A stretch of DNA of 64,000 nt. It comes from Effrenium voratum. Lineage: Eukaryota; Sar; Dinophyceae; Suessiales; Symbiodiniaceae. How positions within the stretch are numbered: position 1 is the first letter of the stretch; the number at the start of each line of letters is the position of its first letter. The translations under genes and the position numbers were made by a program. The stretch lies in contig CAUJNA010001846.1 of the NCBI GenBank assembly GCA_963377175.1, positions 911,766-975,765 of the forward strand, written 5' to 3'. A model generated the notes under the pieces. It was not told the origin of the DNA, made no database searches, and worked only from the letters and a program-made list of their open reading frames with translations. Positions 61,328 through 64,000 of this stretch are shown here, piece by piece.

Positions 61328-62648
61328 ATGGAGGTAGACACAGCCGGAGCACAGGATGAGTTGATGCAGAGCTTGGACTACAAGCTGAAAACCAGCAACA
61401 CCAACTACGTGACCGCACGACACGACGTGCAGTATTTCCCCAGCTCGCTGAGCTCCTTCTCTCCCGCCACCTTGAGGGTCTGCCGCATTCCTCTGACCAG
61501 CGGCACCTCGTTCATCGACCCCGAGTCGATCAAGATCGCCTTCAGAGTCAGAAACACGGACGCCACCAACCCGCTGGCGCCAGCCACTCCGAACCCCGCC
61601 TGTTTCATCCAGAGGATCCAGGTCTTCGCCAACGGCCAGCGCTGCGACGACATAAACTACTACGGCCGCACCGTGGCCGTGCATGACCTGCTGAAGGGCC
61701 GCGAGTACAACCAGAACCAGGCCGTGGAGGGCTTCGACGAGGTGAACAACTCTCGGACGCCCCGCGCGGTGCACCAGAGCGGCTACGCGGACGTGCTGCA
61801 GCGCCCCACCATGGTGGGCATCCTGCGCTGCGGGAAGATGCTGCCGCCGCAGCTGAACCTGGTGATAGAGATCGAGTTCGCGGACGCGACGACAGCGCTG
61901 TGGTCCGAGAACGCCGGGGCGCACCCGGCGGGAGCCACGCTGAGCACCGACTTCGAGATCCATAACGTCCGAGTTCTGGCCTCCCAGGTCGTCCTGGACT
62001 CTGCGCTGGTAGAGTCCTTCAACCGCGTGCTCCTCTCAGGAAGGTCCCTGGTGTTCAGCTACCCCACTGTGCACACGCAGCAGTCCAGCGTCCCGAACGG
62101 CGTGGCGGAGCACAACGTCACCGTGGCGCGCGCCTTCACGAAACTCATGGGCGCGTTCGTGACCTTCTGGGACAACGACGCGTGCTCCAAGATCCACCTG
62201 CTGGCCAACCCGGGGCAGGACGTGGCCCCCATCGGCGCGGCGAGGCAGGAGGACAGCCTCCTGGAGTCGCAGATGCAGCTGGGCAGCCTGCAGTACCCTC
62301 ACAACCCCATGAAGGGAGCCTCGGAGCACTTCCACTTCCTCTCGGTCCTAGCGGGGACCTACGATGACACGGTGCGCAACATCGACATCGACCGCGCTGG
62401 CTACCTGCGCCACAGCTTCATCGCGGGCTTCCCGACGGAGCGAGTGCCCAAGAAGCCCCACAGTAGGCGTCATCACCGCTTCGGGCGGGTACCCTGCCTC
62501 GTTCAACCTTCCCCCCCCGACCCCAATAAGCAGCACAAGGCAACGAAGACGGAACGTGTATCAAAATCACCTGATAGCCTATCAGCAGGTACCTTCTCTG
62601 GCGCCACACTGGCGAGAAACGGAAGTCATCCCTCCTGTGCTTGACTAG
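61328..62648 (+). CDS. Major capsid protein, double jelly-roll, one late frameshift
   Basis: The most complete GC-type capsid gene: VTARHDVQYFPSS ... SIKIAFRVRNTD ... VFANGQRCDDINYYGR ... GFPTERVPKK. The frame shifts near 62465, after which the open continuation to TAG (62646) has an altered segment (SFNLPPPTPISSTRQRRRN) compared with WFTFKALDGTMTDVF in the copy at 26683. The C-terminal 50 residues are therefore doubtful. Forms the virus shell. Confidence 0.9.
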
Positions 62649-62728
62649 TAAAAAAGTCATAATAGAGTTATTTCTAGTCTATCTGATAGTATGAAATCAT
62701 CTTATTTTTTTCTTTTTTAATTAAATGG

Positions 62729-62808
62729 GGTCCATAGCTCAATTGGTAGAGGCTCTGCGGCTCCGAAGCCTGGAGACCGCAGGCTCGATTCCTCCCGGGC
62801 GCGGATCA
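62729..62808 (+). ncRNA. tRNA-like sequence (SINE-type head), second copy
   Basis: TAGCTCAATTGGTAGAGG (box A) and GGCTCGATTCC (box B) are near-canonical. Between them CTGCGGCTCC and GGAG-A-CCGCAG form one long hairpin in place of a normal anticodon arm. It lies 80 bp after the capsid stop behind a T-rich run. Confidence 0.6.
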
Positions 62809-62829
62809 TTTTCGCAGGCGAGTGCCTTT

Positions 62830-64000
62830 TGGGAATTCATTTTCCTCCCCTCTACCCGAGAAGGATCCCCGAGACGGATCTTCCCACCTCCAGCCCGGCG
62901 AGCGCCTCTCCTGGGGGCAAGAAATTGCCGAGACGGATCTTCCAGCCTCCAGCCCGGTGAGCGCCACTACCTAGGAGACTTTAAATCCAAGGTCCGAGAC
63001 GGATCTTCCCATTTGCCGGGGCAAGAAATTGCCGAGACGGATCTTCCCACCTCCAGCCCGGTGAGCGCCTCTCCTGGGGGCAAGAAATTGCCGAGACGGA
63101 TCTTCCCGACCCCAGCCCGGTGAGCGCCACTACCTAGGGGGCTTTTATACCAATGGTCCGAGACGGATCTTTCCTTTTGCTGGGAGCAGGAAATCCCCCG
63201 AGACGGATCTTCCCGACCCCAGCCCGGTGAGCGCCTCTCCTTAGAGTAAGAATTAAGCCCAAGGCCCGAGACGGATCTTCCCGACCCCAGCCCGGTGAGC
63301 GCCTCTCCTTAGAATAAGAATTAAACCCAAGGCCCGAGACGGATCTTCCCGACCCCAGCCCGGTGAGCGCCTCTCCTTAGAGTAAGAATTAAACCCAAGG
63401 CCCGAGACGGATCTTCCCGACCCCAGCCCGGTGAGCGCCTCTCCTTAGATTAAGAATTAAACCCAAGGCCCGAGACGGATCTTCCCGACCCCGCCACCAG
63501 CCCGGAGAGCTCCTCTCCTTAGAGGAGCTCCTCTCCTTAGAATAAGAAATTAAACCAAGCCCTGAACGGATCTTCCCGACCCCAACCCGGTGAGCGCCTC
63601 TCGCATAGATAAAGAAATAAAACCCAAGGCCCAGACGGATCTTCCCGACCCCACCCGGTGAGCGCCGCGCCTCTCCCTAGATTAAGAATAAATAACCCAA
63701 GGCCCGACACTGATCTTTCCCCGAACCCCAGCCCTGTGAGCGCCTCTCCTTAGAGTAAGAAAATAAAACCCAAGGCCCCGAGGACGGGAAAATCTCCCGA
63801 CCCCAGCCCGATTGAGCGACCTTCTCCTTAGTAAAAATTAAATATTAAACCCCAGCCCTCGACTGAACTTCCGACCCCATCCACCACCCGGTGAGCGCCT
63901 CTCCTTAGAGTAAGAATTAAACCCAAGGCCCGAGACGGATCTTCCCGACCCCAGCCCGGTGAGCGCCACTACCTCGGGGGGCTTTTATTCCAAAGGTCCG
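62830..64000 (+). repeat. Satellite-like tandem repeat, units ~65-70 bp
   Basis: More than a dozen units of the type CGAGACGGATCTTCCCGACC, CCAGCCCGGTGAGCGCCTCTCC, TTAGAGTAAGAATTAAACCC, AAGGCC. They are most regular at 63180-63480, and more irregular with small indels at 63480-63890. The first units resemble the array at 27996-28490. It continues past the window end. No coding potential. Confidence 0.85.

Noticed and set aside
62729..62808. Functional tRNA gene
   Set aside because: Boxes A and B are good, but the central arm forms one long hairpin and the acceptor stem is mispaired; a tRNA-derived repeat fits better.

Overview
The window looks like protist nuclear DNA, most likely from a dinoflagellate, that has been heavily colonised by polinton-like viruses (PLVs). 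The virus calls rest on recognisable hallmark genes: double-jelly-roll major capsid protein, penton, FtsK/HerA packaging ATPase, retroviral-type (rve) integrase, protein-primed DNA polymerase B, and fibres with S74 chaperones. The host call is weaker. It rests on a cytosine methyltransferase embedded in a non-viral, retroelement-like ORF at 35.9-39.2 kb (dinoflagellates are known for such fusions), on tRNA-derived SINE-like repeats and on satellite DNA.

Two unrelated-looking virus types are present. The first is GC-rich and occurs as several damaged, rearranged copies. Its most complete stretch runs from 42.1 to 62.6 kb: fibre, integrase, three coiled-coil paralogues, polB, two small ORFs, a C5 methyltransferase, a D12 adenine methyltransferase, packaging ATPase, penton, a basic AT-hook/KAAP protein, two morphogenesis ORFs and the major capsid gene. 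Partial copies lie at 1-2.65 kb (penton to truncated capsid gene), 4.4-4.77 plus 25.19-27.9 kb (KAAP to capsid gene) and 28.5-34.5 kb (methyltransferase fragment to fibre fragment). The last of these is an inverted copy of 48.4-54.6 kb.

The second type is one AT-rich element of about 20.4 kb (4774-25187), with terminal inverted repeats of about 380 bp and a 5-bp target duplication GCAAC. It sits inside a small morphogenesis gene of a GC-rich element, so this is a virus inserted in a virus. It carries an acidic ORF and Zn-ribbon ORFs, ATPase, capsid protein, penton, a GHSLG lipase, an S74 fibre, an integrase and a 1400-residue polymerase-helicase. Six of its genes share a strong promoter-like motif that the structural genes lack. 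Capsid, penton, ATPase, fibre, integrase and two small morphogenesis proteins are recognisably shared between the two virus types.

The remaining DNA is host-like or element-associated repeat: a foldback element (2651-3411), arrays of hairpins (3.8-4.4 kb), a duplicated repeat carrying a Pol III-type box A/B (40.8-41.4 and 55.5-56.06 kb), tRNA-like heads followed by tandem repeats of about 65-70 bp (27.9-28.5 and 62.7-64 kb), and the methyltransferase retroelement remnant. Many genes carry single-base frameshifts, often in homopolymers. These may be real decay or uncorrected long-read errors, and I cannot tell which from the sequence alone.
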